NCBI GenBank assembly: GCA_963724365.1
Contig: CAVRUR010000013.1
Location: 248,001-312,000, forward strand
Source: JALORV01 sp963724365
Lineage (GTDB): Bacteria > Pseudomonadota > Gammaproteobacteria > Burkholderiales > Burkholderiaceae_F
Reading direction: 5' to 3'
Length of the DNA stretch: 64,000 bases
The first letter of the stretch is position 1. Every line of letters starts with the position of its first letter. The position numbers and the translations under genes were made by a program. Below, one piece after another: positions 16,729-25,669 of the stretch. A model generated the notes under the pieces. The model was not told where the DNA came from and searched no databases. It saw nothing but the letters and a program-made list of their open reading frames with translations.

Positions 16729-17856
16729 TTACAACGATCCGAGCAGGATTCGCAGCATGCGGCGCAGCGGCTCGGCCGCACCCCAGAGCAATTGATCGCC
16801 GACGGTGAACGCACCAACGTAATCGGCACCCATTGCAAGCTTGCGCAGCCGCCCGACGGGTATTGACATCGTGCCGGTGACTGCGGCAGGTGTGAGTTCG
16901 CGAATGCTCGCGTCCTTCGTGTTGGGCACGAGTTTCACCCAGGCATTGTCGTCACGGATCAGGGCTTCGATGTCACTCAGCGCGAGGTCGCGTCGCAGCT
17001 TGATCGTCAGCGACTGTGAGTGACAGCGCATCGCGCCGATCCGTACGCAGATCGAGTCGATCGGCGTTGCGGCGGCGCTGAATCCCGGACCGCGGCCCAG
17101 GATCTTGTTGACCTCGGCGCCGCCCTTCCACTCCTCCAGACTGGTGCCGTCGCCGCGATCGGCATCGATCCACGGGATCAGGTTGCCGGCCAGCGGCACG
17201 ATGAAGTGCTGCGTTTCGTCGTCGCCGAGTGCGCGCTGCTTGCCACTGATGCGGCGATCGATCTCCAGGATCGCGCTGGCGGGATCGGCCAGCAGGTCGC
17301 GCACTTCGAGATTGAGCGTGCCGAACTGCGTCAGCAGCTCGCGCATGTGCTGCGCACCGCCGCCCGAAGCCGCCTGGTAAGTCGTGCAGGTCATCCACTC
17401 GACCAGATCCTGCTTGAACAGCGCCCCGACCCCCATCAGCATGCAGCTCACCGTGCAGTTGCCGCCGATGTAGTTCCTGATGCCGCGCTTCAGCGCCGCG
17501 TCGATCACCGGGCGATTGACCGGGTCGAGGATGATCACCGCATCGTCGGCCATGCGCAGCGTCTTGGCGGCATCGATCCAGTAGCCGTTCCAGCCGGTTG
17601 CGCGCAGCTTCGGGTAGATCTCCTTCGTGTAGTCGCTGCCCTGGCAGGTAATGACGACGTCCTGCGCCGACAGCGCAGCGATGTCGTCGGCATTCTTCAG
17701 CGACGTCTGCGCGCGCGGCACCGCAGGCGCCGCGCCACCCGCGTTCGACGTGCTGAAGAACGTCGTGTCGACCAGGTCGAAGTCCTTCTCGGCGCTCATG
17801 CGGTCCATCAGGACCGAACCCACCATGCCGCGCCATCCGACAATGCCCAACTTCAT
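16729..17856 (-). CDS. asd: Aspartate-semialdehyde dehydrogenase
   Basis: 375 residues of the gram-negative type. The N-terminal nucleotide-binding motif is VGWRGMVGSVLMDRM and the catalytic cysteine is in GGNCTVSCMLMG. It reduces aspartyl phosphate to the semialdehyde used for Lys, Met and Thr synthesis. leuB-asd-fimV is a standard betaproteobacterial order. The 157-base gap to fimV leaves room for a fimV promoter, but I see no convincing one. Confidence 0.97.
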   Translation of the reverse strand: MKLGIVGWRGMVGSVLMDRMSAEKDFDLVDTTFFSTSNAGGAAPAVPRAQTSLKNADDIAALSAQDVVITCQGSDYTKEIYPKLRATGWNGYWIDAAKTLRMADDAVIILDPVNRPVIDAALKRGIRNYIGGNCTVSCMLMGVGALFKQDLVEWMTCTTYQAASGGGAQHMRELLTQFGTLNLEVRDLLADPASAILEIDRRISGKQRALGDDETQHFIVPLAGNLIPWIDADRGDGTSLEEWKGGAEVNKILGRGPGFSAAATPIDSICVRIGAMRCHSQSLTIKLRRDLALSDIEALIRDDNAWVKLVPNTKDASIRELTPAAVTGTMSIPVGRLRKLAMGADYVGAFTVGDQLLWGAAEPLRRMLRILLGSL

Positions 17857-17893
17857 GTCCGCCTCGCGCCTGCTCGTTGCTTAGTCCGTTCCG

Positions 17894-18964
17894 TCATTCC
17901 AGCGCCGCGACGACCGCGTCGCCCATCGCCACTGTACCTATCGTCGACGCTCCTGCTGCTGCAATGTCGGCCGTACGCAGCCCCTGTGCGAGCACCTTAC
18001 GCACCGCCGCCTCGATCCGCTCGGCCTGCTCCGTCCGATCCAGCGAGTACCTGAGCATCATCGCCGCCGACAGGATCGTCGCCAGCGGATTGGCGATGCC
18101 CTTGCCGGCGATATCTGGCGCGCTGCCGTGCGAGGGTTCGTACAGTCCCTGCTTGCGGTCATTCAGCGAGGCCGACGGCAGCATGCCGATCGAGCCCGTC
18201 AGCATCGCCGCCTCGTCGGAGAGTATGTCGCCGAACATGTTGCCGGTCACGATCACGTCAAATTTCTTGGGCGCCTTGACGAGCTGCATCGCCGCGTTGT
18301 CGACATACATGTGGTCGAGCGCGACATCAGGGTAGCCGGCCCCAATCTCGGTGACGACCTCCTTCCAGAACTGGAAGGTCTCCAGCACGTTGGCCTTGTC
18401 GACGCTCGTCACTTTGCGACCGCGCTTGCGTGCCGCCTGAAAGGCAACATGCGCAATGCGCTCGATTTCGGGACGGCTGTATCGCATCGTGTCGAACGCC
18501 TCGAGCGCGCCGGCGAACGGGCCGTCGGGGGCCGTGCGCCGGCCGCGCGGCTGGCCGAAGTAGATGTCGCCGGTCAGCTCGCGCACGATCAGGATGTCGA
18601 GACCGGCGACCAGTTCCGGCTTCAGGCTCGAGGCCTGCGTCAGTTCCGCGTAGCAGATCGCCGGCCGGAAGTTCGCGAAGAGCCCCAGGTGTTTGCGTAA
18701 TCCGAGGATGGCCTGCTCGGGACGCAGGGCACGTTCTAGTTTGTCGTATTTCCAGTCGCCGACCGCACCGAAGAGCACCGCGTCGGCAGCCTGCGCCAGC
18801 TTCAGCGTTGCATCCGGCAGCGGATGTCCATGCGTGTCATACGCCGCACCGCCGACCTCGGCGAACTCGAACTCCATGCGCTCGTCCAGTGCGCGCAGGA
18901 CCTTGACTGCCTCGACGACAATTTCCTTGCCGATGCCGTCACCCGGGAGCACTGCGATCTTCAT
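17894..18964 (-). CDS. leuB: 3-isopropylmalate dehydrogenase
   Basis: 356 residues beginning MKIAVLPGDGIGKEI. The substrate arginines and metal aspartates are in the ERALRPEQAILGLRKHLGLFANFRP and MFGDILSDEA regions. It oxidises 3-isopropylmalate to the 2-oxo acid that becomes 2-oxoisocaproate, using NAD+. Its ATG overlaps the stop of a small membrane-protein gene (ATGA), so it is coupled to the leu genes upstream. Confidence 0.97.
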   Translation of the reverse strand: MKIAVLPGDGIGKEIVVEAVKVLRALDERMEFEFAEVGGAAYDTHGHPLPDATLKLAQAADAVLFGAVGDWKYDKLERALRPEQAILGLRKHLGLFANFRPAICYAELTQASSLKPELVAGLDILIVRELTGDIYFGQPRGRRTAPDGPFAGALEAFDTMRYSRPEIERIAHVAFQAARKRGRKVTSVDKANVLETFQFWKEVVTEIGAGYPDVALDHMYVDNAAMQLVKAPKKFDVIVTGNMFGDILSDEAAMLTGSIGMLPSASLNDRKQGLYEPSHGSAPDIAGKGIANPLATILSAAMMLRYSLDRTEQAERIEAAVRKVLAQGLRTADIAAAGASTIGTVAMGDAVVAALE

Positions 18965-19272
18965 TCGAAACCGTTGAGCCAGTCGACAATGATTCGTTCA
19001 CAGAACTTGAACACGAGGTAACACGCGAGCGCGCCGTAGCCAGACAACAGCAATTCAACGAACTGGCGAGCGGCGCCGTCGGCCAGCGCATCGCGGCCGT
19101 GCTCTGCGATCAAGTTCAGGTTCGCGGACACCAGGTGCACCAGGTTGAGCGACAACACGGCGAATCCAAGGAAGGCGATGCCCGCCACGATAAAGACCAG
19201 CCAGCGACGTCGCTTGAAGGCCGCGCCAAAGGCCGCGGCCGAACCGCGCGCCCGACCGAGCGAAGATGTCAC
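18961..19272 (-). CDS. Small two-helix membrane protein inside the leu operon
   Basis: 103 residues if the GTG at 19272 is used. That start is favoured because it overlaps the leuD stop as GTGA, and the stop overlaps leuB as ATGA, so the gene fits exactly between two coupled partners. There is a basic N-terminus (KRRRW), one strong membrane helix (WLVFIVAGIAFLGFAVLSL), an amphipathic middle, and a second hydrophobic segment near the end (GYGALACYLVFKF). I recognise no domain. The precise fit suggests a real gene; a link to leucine metabolism is only positional. Confidence 0.65.
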   Translation of the reverse strand: MTSSLGRARGSAAAFGAAFKRRRWLVFIVAGIAFLGFAVLSLNLVHLVSANLNLIAEHGRDALADGAARQFVELLLSGYGALACYLVFKFCERIIVDWLNGFE

Positions 19273-19925
19273 GGACGGCTCGCCGGCGTCGTCGCCAACC
19301 AGGGCTGCTGCGCGAGTCGCTGCTTTTCGAAGGCGTCGATCTTGTCCTTGTAGCGCAATGTCAGGCCGATGTCGTCCAGCCCGTGCAGCAGGCATTCCTT
19401 GCTGAACGGCGCGAGCTCGAACGCGTGCTCGCGACCGTCAGCCTCGATCACGACCTGACGCGGCAGGTCGACCGTCAGGCGGTAGCCGACATGCGCGGCC
19501 ACTTCATGAAACAGGCGATCAATGACGAGCTCCGGCAGCACCACCGGCAGCAAGCCGTTCTTCAGGCTGTTGTTCTGAAAGATGTCCGCAAAGCTCGGCG
19601 CGATCACCGCCCGGAATCCGAACTGAAGAAGTGCCCAGGGCGCGTGCTCGCGCGACGACCCGCATCCGAAATTCTTGCGCGCGAGCAGGATCGACGCGCC
19701 GGTGAAACGTGGCTGGTTCAGCACGAAGTCGGGGTTGAGCGGGCGCCGCGCGTGATCCATGCCCGGCTCACCGTGATCCCGATAGCGCCACTCGTCGAAC
19801 AGATTCGGGCCAAAGCCGGTACGCCTTATCGACTTCAGGAACTGCTTCGGGATGATGGCATCGGTGTCGACATTGGCGCGGTCGAGCGGCGCCACCAGCC
19901 CGGCGTGGACGGTGAAGGCTTCCAT
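19269..19925 (-). CDS. leuD: 3-isopropylmalate dehydratase small subunit
   Basis: 218 residues from MEAFTVHAGLVAPLDRANVDTDAIIPKQFLK, the conserved LeuD start with its DTDAIIP motif. The GSSREHAPWAL substrate loop is also intact. With LeuC it isomerises 2-isopropylmalate to 3-isopropylmalate. It starts two bases after the stop of a small lipoprotein gene that separates it from leuC. Confidence 0.97.
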   Translation of the reverse strand: MEAFTVHAGLVAPLDRANVDTDAIIPKQFLKSIRRTGFGPNLFDEWRYRDHGEPGMDHARRPLNPDFVLNQPRFTGASILLARKNFGCGSSREHAPWALLQFGFRAVIAPSFADIFQNNSLKNGLLPVVLPELVIDRLFHEVAAHVGYRLTVDLPRQVVIEADGREHAFELAPFSKECLLHGLDDIGLTLRYKDKIDAFEKQRLAQQPWLATTPASRP

Positions 19926-19927
19926 GG

Positions 19928-20050
19928 CTACTTCTTCGCCTTTTCCTGGATCTTCTCGCCGGCCCTCTCCATGTCCTTGCCGAGGCCGGCCATCGTGTTG
20001 CAGCCGGCGAGCACGACAATGGTCGCGATCAGAACGAAGAACCACTTCAC
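19928..20050 (-). CDS. Entericidin-like small lipoprotein
   Basis: 40 residues from a GTG start that overlaps the leuC stop (GTGA), with a strong AGGAGG ribosome site five bases upstream. The protein has a hydrophobic leader and lipobox LAGC, then a short amphipathic helix (GLGKDMERAGEKIQEKAKK), matching the entericidin A/B family of tiny outer-membrane-directed lipoproteins. In enterobacteria the two entericidins are described as an antidote/toxin pair; only one gene is seen here. A lipoprotein of this kind between leuC and leuD recurs in betaproteobacteria, but why is not known. Confidence 0.8.
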   Translation of the reverse strand: MKWFFVLIATIVVLAGCNTMAGLGKDMERAGEKIQEKAKK

Positions 20051-21471
20051 TGGAGCCTCCTGACGTCGGCGAAGTGTCCTTCGATGGCAGCCGCCGCTGC
20101 CATCGCCGGCGAAACCAGATGAGTGCGGCCGCCGGCGCCCTGGCGACCCTCGAAGTTGCGGTTGCTGGTCGAGGCGCACCGTTCGCCCGGCTCGAGACGG
20201 TCGGCATTCATCGCCAGACACATGGAGCAGCCGGGCTCACGCCACTCGAACCCAGCAGCGCGAAAGACCTCGTGCAGCCCTTCGCGTTCCGCCTGTGCCT
20301 TCACCAGGCCGGAGCCCGGCACGACCATCGCGAGCTTCACGTTCGACGCAACGCGCTTGCCGAGCCGCTTCACCACCCAGGCCGCCTCGCGCAGATCTTC
20401 GATGCGCGAGTTGGTGCACGACCCGATGAAGACCTTGTCGACATGGATGTCGGCAATGCGCGTCTTCGGCGTGAGTCCCATGTAGCGCAGCGCACGTTCA
20501 ATGCCTTCGCGGCGGACCGGATCCTTCTCGGCTTCCGGATCGGGCACGTTGCCATCGATGGCCGCGACCATTTCGGGTGATGTGCCCCAGGTCACCTGGG
20601 GCCTGATTTCCTCGGCCCGCAGTTCGACCACGTGGTCGAAGGACGCACCGGGATCGGACCGTAGCGTGCGCCATGCCGTCGCAGCCTGATCGAACATCGC
20701 GCCGGCCGGCGCAAACGGCCGTCCCCGGACGTAGTCGATCGTCTTGCCGTCGACGGCGACCATGCCCGAGCGTGCACCCGCCTCGATCGCCATGTTGCAC
20801 ACGGTCATTCGTCCTTCGACCGAGAGTGCCTCGATTGCACTGCCAGCAAACTCGATTGCGTAGCCGGTCCCTCCGGCAGTGCCGATGCGGCCGATGATTG
20901 CCAGCACGATGTCCTTGGCGGTGCAGCCAGCGGGCAGCTTGCCCTCGACCACCACCCGCATGTTCTTCGCCTTCTTCGTCAGCAGTGTCTGTGTCGCCAG
21001 CACATGCTCGACCTCGCTGGTGCCGATGCCGAAGGCGAGCGCGCCGAACGCGCCGTGCGTGCTGGTGTGCGAATCACCACAGACCACCGTCATTCCCGGC
21101 AGGGTCGCGCCCTGTTCCGGGCCCATCACGTGCACGATGCCTTGTCGCTTGTCGAGGAACGGGAAGTACGCGGCGGCGCCGAACTGCCGGATGTTGGTAT
21201 CGAGCGTGACCACCTGCTCCTTGGATACCGGATCGGTAATGCCGTCGTAACCGCGCTCCCATCCGGTGGTCGGCGTGTTGTGGTCGGCCGTGGCCACGAT
21301 CGAGCTGATCCGCCATGGCGTACGGCCCGCGACGCGCAAGCCCTCGAATGCCTGCGGACTGGTGACTTCGTGCACCAGATGGCGGTCGATATAAAGCACC
21401 GTGGTGCCGTCATCCTCGACGTGGACCACGTGGTCGTCCCACAGCTTGTCGTACAGGGTGCGAGCAGACAT
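20047..21471 (-). CDS. leuC: 3-isopropylmalate dehydratase large subunit
   Basis: 474 residues. The aconitase-type [4Fe-4S] ligands are visible as the cysteine in IGSCTNSR and the pair in GCSMCLAMN. Substrate residues are in CGDSHTSTHGAFG. It is the first gene of the long minus-strand block. Only 189 bases separate it from the divergent dioxygenase gene. No good ribosome site precedes the ATG, and I found no leucine-rich leader peptide. Confidence 0.97.
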   Translation of the reverse strand: MSARTLYDKLWDDHVVHVEDDGTTVLYIDRHLVHEVTSPQAFEGLRVAGRTPWRISSIVATADHNTPTTGWERGYDGITDPVSKEQVVTLDTNIRQFGAAAYFPFLDKRQGIVHVMGPEQGATLPGMTVVCGDSHTSTHGAFGALAFGIGTSEVEHVLATQTLLTKKAKNMRVVVEGKLPAGCTAKDIVLAIIGRIGTAGGTGYAIEFAGSAIEALSVEGRMTVCNMAIEAGARSGMVAVDGKTIDYVRGRPFAPAGAMFDQAATAWRTLRSDPGASFDHVVELRAEEIRPQVTWGTSPEMVAAIDGNVPDPEAEKDPVRREGIERALRYMGLTPKTRIADIHVDKVFIGSCTNSRIEDLREAAWVVKRLGKRVASNVKLAMVVPGSGLVKAQAEREGLHEVFRAAGFEWREPGCSMCLAMNADRLEPGERCASTSNRNFEGRQGAGGRTHLVSPAMAAAAAIEGHFADVRRLQ

Positions 21472-21533
21472 GAATCGGGTCGCGCCCGCGCGGGCCGCGA
21501 TCAGCGCCCGGGAGAGGACGCACAGAGCGAAGG

Positions 21534-21539
21534 ATTATG
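21534..21539 (-). promoter_or_regulatory. Possible -10 box upstream of leuC
   Basis: CATAAT on the minus strand about 60 bases before the leuC start. The sequence at the expected -35 distance is a poor match, so activation by a regulator or a different start site is possible. Confidence 0.3.
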
Positions 21540-21660
21540 CCATCCGACAGCGTCGACTTTCCTCGCGGGGTGTCGGGACGCGCGTACGGAACGCACTCGG
21601 CAAGTCAGGAGTCTCAGGATCTCGGGCTACGCTGCGCAACGCGCTTGCAAGGAGACTTCG

Positions 21661-22338
21661 ATGGACCGACCGAACAACCGCTCCACGCTGGCACGTCGCC
21701 ACTTCGTGGCCGGACTCGCCAGCGTGTCGCTGACGCCCCTGTCGGCCATGGGGCAAACACCGGCCGGGGCGCGTCCCTCTCCAGCGCAGACACTTGGACC
21801 GTTTTATCCGCGCAACCCCGCGGAGCGGCCCACGAACACCGATGCGGATCTCCTCACGGTCGATGGCGATCGGGTGCTCAGCAAGGGCGTCCCGATCTTT
21901 CTCCTCGGTCGCGTCGTCGATCGACGTGGCCAACCGGTGGCCGGTGCCATCGTCGAGATCTGGCAGTGCGATGCGAACGCCGTGTATCACCACCCCGACG
22001 GCGGTGCCGAGTCCGAGCGCGATCCGGCATTCCAGGGGTACGGCGTCGATCGGACCGACGCGGGCGGTGACTTCAGGTTTCGCACGATCCAGCCTGTCGC
22101 CTATCCGGGGCGGACACCGCACATCCATGTCCGGTTACAGCCTGCCAGCGGCCGCGCGTTCGCCACCCAGCTCTACCTGCGCGGCGATCCCGGCAACACG
22201 CGCGACTTCCTGTTCAGCCGATTGAGCGCTGAAGAGCAGCAGGCACTGTTGCTGATCATGGAACCGACCCGGAACGCCACGCATCCGCTGGCGCGGGCGA
22301 CCAGCTTCACGGCGCGTACCGAACTCGTGCTCGCCTGA
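21661..22338 (+). CDS. Secreted intradiol ring-cleavage dioxygenase-like protein
   Basis: 225 residues, starting at the ATG after AAGGAG. The N-terminus ARRHFVAGLASVSLTPLSAMG looks like a twin-arginine signal. The rest is the protocatechuate-dioxygenase beta-barrel core, with the GPFYP motif, an EIWQCDANAVYHH strand and the histidine pair in TPHIHVRL that bind non-heme Fe(III) in this family. Known intradiol enzymes open catechol-type rings, but exported members often have unassigned substrates. No other aromatic-degradation gene is nearby, so no pathway is proposed. It is transcribed divergently from leuC and stands alone. Confidence 0.8.
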   Translation: MDRPNNRSTLARRHFVAGLASVSLTPLSAMGQTPAGARPSPAQTLGPFYPRNPAERPTNTDADLLTVDGDRVLSKGVPIFLLGRVVDRRGQPVAGAIVEIWQCDANAVYHHPDGGAESERDPAFQGYGVDRTDAGGDFRFRTIQPVAYPGRTPHIHVRLQPASGRAFATQLYLRGDPGNTRDFLFSRLSAEEQQALLLIMEPTRNATHPLARATSFTARTELVLA

Positions 22339-22365
22339 AACGACGCGCCGCGGCGCCGGCCCGGC

Positions 22366-23232
22366 TTACTTCGCCGGTGTGCCCGTGCGCTGCTTGTCCG
22401 CCTTCTCGTACAGCGGCAGTACCTTCTGCACGTAGCCCTGCAGGTCGCGCAGGCGCGTTTCGCTGCTGGGATGGGTCGACAGCCATTCCGGGGAACCGCC
22501 GCCCGAGGCCTGGGCCATCTTCTGCCACAGAGTCAGTGCGGCGCGCGGATCGTAGCCGCCGCGGGCCGCCAGCTCGACCCCGATGAAATCGGCCTCCTGC
22601 TCGTTCTCGCGGCTGTTCGGCAACACGAACATCGCCTGCGTGAACGTTCCGGCCAGCTGCGGATCGACGCGCACGCCGGTGAAGATCTCCAGCGCGATGG
22701 AGCCGACCATCGTTGCGGTCTCGGTGGCCATCTGCCGGCCCATGCGCTCGCGGGCGTGCTCGCGCAACGCATGCGCGATCTCGTGCCCCATGACGGCCGC
22801 GAGTTCGTCGTCGCTCAGCTTCAGCCGTTCCATGAGCCCGGTGTAGACAGCGATCTTGCCGCCCGGCATGCACCAGGCGTTGATGTCCTTGGACGTCAGC
22901 ACGTTCACTTCCCAGTTCCATTTCACCGCGTCGCTGCGAAACACGGTCACCTGCGGAATCAGCCTGGCGGCGACCGCGCGCACGCGCTGGACCTGTTGCG
23001 GGTTCTGGTTCAGCAGGTCCTTCTTCTTCGCCTGCGCCAGCACCTGCGAGTACTGTTGCGCCGCCTGCTTCTCGACCTCCTGGCTGCTGACCAGCGACGT
23101 CATCGTCTGCTTGCGGTCGATCCCGACGGCACCGGCTTCCGTCGTCTGCACGGTCTGGCAGCCTGTAAGTGCCAGGGCCAGCACACCCGGGATCAGGCCA
23201 TGCAGCAAACGGCCGTCGATGGGGTAAATCAT
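22366..23232 (-). CDS. M48-family metalloprotease, lipoprotein
   Basis: 288 residues. A signal peptide ends in lipobox LTGC (Cys25). The zinc motif HEIAH occupies residues 150-154, and the third ligand glutamate is in the NEQEADFIGVELAARGGYDP segment. This is the Ste24p/LoiP/YcaL-like group of periplasmic proteases involved in envelope quality control. Its ATG overlaps the stop of the upstream MFS gene (ATGA), placing it third in aroC-MFS-M48. Confidence 0.9.
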   Translation of the reverse strand: MIYPIDGRLLHGLIPGVLALALTGCQTVQTTEAGAVGIDRKQTMTSLVSSQEVEKQAAQQYSQVLAQAKKKDLLNQNPQQVQRVRAVAARLIPQVTVFRSDAVKWNWEVNVLTSKDINAWCMPGGKIAVYTGLMERLKLSDDELAAVMGHEIAHALREHARERMGRQMATETATMVGSIALEIFTGVRVDPQLAGTFTQAMFVLPNSRENEQEADFIGVELAARGGYDPRAALTLWQKMAQASGGGSPEWLSTHPSSETRLRDLQGYVQKVLPLYEKADKQRTGTPAK

Positions 23233-24449
23233 GAGTCGATACTCCGTTTCTCATTCAAGGCAATCGCATGCGGACCGGCCAGCGTCGCGTCATGCCGGCG
23301 CACTTGGTGAGCAGCCCAGGCGCCGAGCAGCGCGGCGGCACTGCCTGAGCCGAAGGCCCACGCGGGCCCGGCCAGCGTCCACAAGTATGCCGCGGTCAGG
23401 CTGCCCGCCGTGCCGCCGACACCGTAGGCCGCGCTGATGTACACGGCCTGCCCTCGCGCCGCGGCTCGGCCCGGGAACCAGCGCTGGATCATCAGGACCG
23501 ATGCGCTGTGATGCACGGCGAAGGTGACAGCGTGCAGGATCTGCGCGAACGCCAGGATCCACCAGACCGTTGCGAGCTTCGCGATCAGTGCAAACCGCAG
23601 CGCGGCGACGAAAAAACTCGCCAGCAGCAGCGGATACATGCCGAAACGCGCGAACCAGCGACCCTGGGTGTAGAAAAAAACGATCTCCAGCACGACGCTC
23701 AGCACCCAGAACACGCCGATCGCCGTCTTGCTGTAACCGAGTTGCGCCAGGTAGATCGACAGGTACGTGTACAGCGCCCCATGGGCGAACACCATCAGCG
23801 CCGCCGACAGCAGGAACCAGCGCACCCGCAGTTCGCGCAGGCGGCGGCTGACGGACACCCTCTCGTGCGCGGGTTCGTGCATTGGCTGCTCGTCGACCTG
23901 CCAGGCCACGGCCACCAGCAGCGTGCACAGCACCACGCCGAGCCCCAGAGCGGTCTCGATGCCGTAGCGATCGAAGAGTGGCCCCGCCGCCATCACCACG
24001 ATGACGAAGCCGGTGGAACCCCATAGCCGCAGGCGCCCGTAGCGCGTGGCAGAGTCGTCACGGCCGCGCAGGCGCGCTGAGGCCAGCGCCTCGGCGATCG
24101 GCATCTGCGCCGTCTGAAAGAGATTGAGCAGCAGCATTACGCCGAACACGAATGCGAAGCCTCCCGGGACAAAAAGGAGGCAGAACGAAAGCATCAGCGC
24201 TACGGCGGTGCTGCGCAGGATCGGGGTGCGGCGCGTGGCATGGTCGGCGAGGTATCCCCACAGGTTGGGGCCGATCACGCGCATGACCTGGCCGAGCGCT
24301 ACCAACAGACCGATCTGGAAGGCATCCAGGCCGCGCGCCTGAAAGTAGAGCGGCATGTATGGCGCGAGCAGTCCCGCCAAGCCGAAGTAAGCCGCAAAGA
24401 GCGCGCCGAGCCGCCAGTCCGGCGGTTGCGGCAAGGCGTCCCGCAGCAT
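23229..24449 (-). CDS. MFS transporter (MFS_1-like, HcaT/PPP-family type)
   Basis: 406 residues with about twelve hydrophobic segments. The start resembles the 3-phenylpropionate transporter subfamily (AAYFGLAGLLAPYMPLYFQA), with the loop DHATRRTPIL between helices 2 and 3. Substrate is unknown, and subfamily membership does not fix it. The ATG shares a base with the aroC stop (TGATG), and its stop overlaps the protease gene. Confidence 0.85.
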   Translation of the reverse strand: MLRDALPQPPDWRLGALFAAYFGLAGLLAPYMPLYFQARGLDAFQIGLLVALGQVMRVIGPNLWGYLADHATRRTPILRSTAVALMLSFCLLFVPGGFAFVFGVMLLLNLFQTAQMPIAEALASARLRGRDDSATRYGRLRLWGSTGFVIVVMAAGPLFDRYGIETALGLGVVLCTLLVAVAWQVDEQPMHEPAHERVSVSRRLRELRVRWFLLSAALMVFAHGALYTYLSIYLAQLGYSKTAIGVFWVLSVVLEIVFFYTQGRWFARFGMYPLLLASFFVAALRFALIAKLATVWWILAFAQILHAVTFAVHHSASVLMIQRWFPGRAAARGQAVYISAAYGVGGTAGSLTAAYLWTLAGPAWAFGSGSAAALLGAWAAHQVRRHDATLAGPHAIALNEKRSIDS

Positions 24450-25555
24450 CAGGACGACGAAGAGCGGGCGGCTAGCGGCGCGATGCCGTGATGGACGTCG
24501 GCGTTCTGTGCGCGATGCATCAGCGCATGGTCCATGAGCACCAGTGCCAGCATCGCTTCGGCGATCGGTGTGGCACGGATGCCGACACAGGGATCGTGCC
24601 GTCCGTGGGTTTCGATGACGGTCGCAACGCCGGCACGCGTAATGGTCCGTCGTGGCAGGCGGATGCTCGACGTCGGTTTGACCGCGATCGACACCTCGAT
24701 GTCCTGACCACTCGAAATGCCACCGAGAACCCCGCCGGCGCGATTGCCGACGAATCCGTCGGGCAGGAGTTCGTCGCCATGCTGCGATCCGAGATCGGTC
24801 ACCGCGGCGAAGCCGGCCCCGATTTCCACGCCCTTGACCGCATTGATCCCCATCATCGCGTAGGCGATGTCGGCATCGAGTTTGTCGAAGAGCGGCGCCC
24901 CCAGTCCCGGCGGCACTCCGCTCGCGGTCACGCGCAGCCGCGCGCCGACCGAATCGCCGCTGCGTCGCAGCTGATCCATTGCGATCTCGAGATCGGCCAC
25001 GATGCCCGCGTTCGGCGCGAAAAACGGATTGCGTTCGACCTCATCCCACGATTCGAACGGTATCTCGATGCCGCCGAGCTGCTGCATGCAACCGCGCACC
25101 CGCGTGCCGTACTTCTCGTGCAGCCATTTCTTGGCCACGGCGCCGGCCGCCACCATCGGGGCGGTCAGTCGGGCCGAGGAGCGACCGCCGCCGCGGGGAT
25201 CGCGCACACCGTACTTGCGCCAGTACGTGTAGTCGGCATGTCCGGGGCGGAACGAGTCGGCGATGTCGGAATAGTCCCGGCTCTTCGCGTCCTCGTTGCG
25301 GATCAGCAGTGCGATCGGCGTTCCGGTCGTGCGACCTTCGTAGACGCCGGACAGGATCTCGACACGATCGGACTCGCGTCGCTGCGTCACGTGTCGCGAA
25401 GTGCCCGGCTTGCGCCGGTCGAGGTCATGCTGGATGTCGGCCTCGGCCAGCGACAGTCCGGGTGGGCAGCCGTCGACCACGCAGCCGATCGCCGGGCCAT
25501 GCGACTCGCCGAAGTTGGTGATCTGGAACAGGTGCCCGAAGGTGGAGCCGGCCAT
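24449..25555 (-). CDS. aroC: Chorismate synthase
   Basis: 368 residues from MAGSTFGHLFQITNFGESHG, the conserved AroC start. Further signatures are RPGHADYTYWRKYG, the FMN-site GGGRSSARLT and the C-terminal DPCVGIRATPIAEAM. It makes chorismate from EPSP using reduced FMN. Upstream in-frame codons have no family similarity, which settles the start. Confidence 0.97.
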   Translation of the reverse strand: MAGSTFGHLFQITNFGESHGPAIGCVVDGCPPGLSLAEADIQHDLDRRKPGTSRHVTQRRESDRVEILSGVYEGRTTGTPIALLIRNEDAKSRDYSDIADSFRPGHADYTYWRKYGVRDPRGGGRSSARLTAPMVAAGAVAKKWLHEKYGTRVRGCMQQLGGIEIPFESWDEVERNPFFAPNAGIVADLEIAMDQLRRSGDSVGARLRVTASGVPPGLGAPLFDKLDADIAYAMMGINAVKGVEIGAGFAAVTDLGSQHGDELLPDGFVGNRAGGVLGGISSGQDIEVSIAVKPTSSIRLPRRTITRAGVATVIETHGRHDPCVGIRATPIAEAMLALVLMDHALMHRAQNADVHHGIAPLAARSSSS

Positions 25556-25669
25556 GGAATCTCGAACGTCCAGTAGGCATCGGCATGCGATGCAGGGACA
25601 CCGATTGTAAGTGCCGCCCGACCGCTCAGAAGAATCGGTCACCTATGCGCATCGGCGAACCACGTGCCA

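Noticed and set aside
21472..21660. Leucine leader peptide / attenuator before leuC
   Set aside because: No short frame with a Leu run and no terminator-antiterminator pair could be found.
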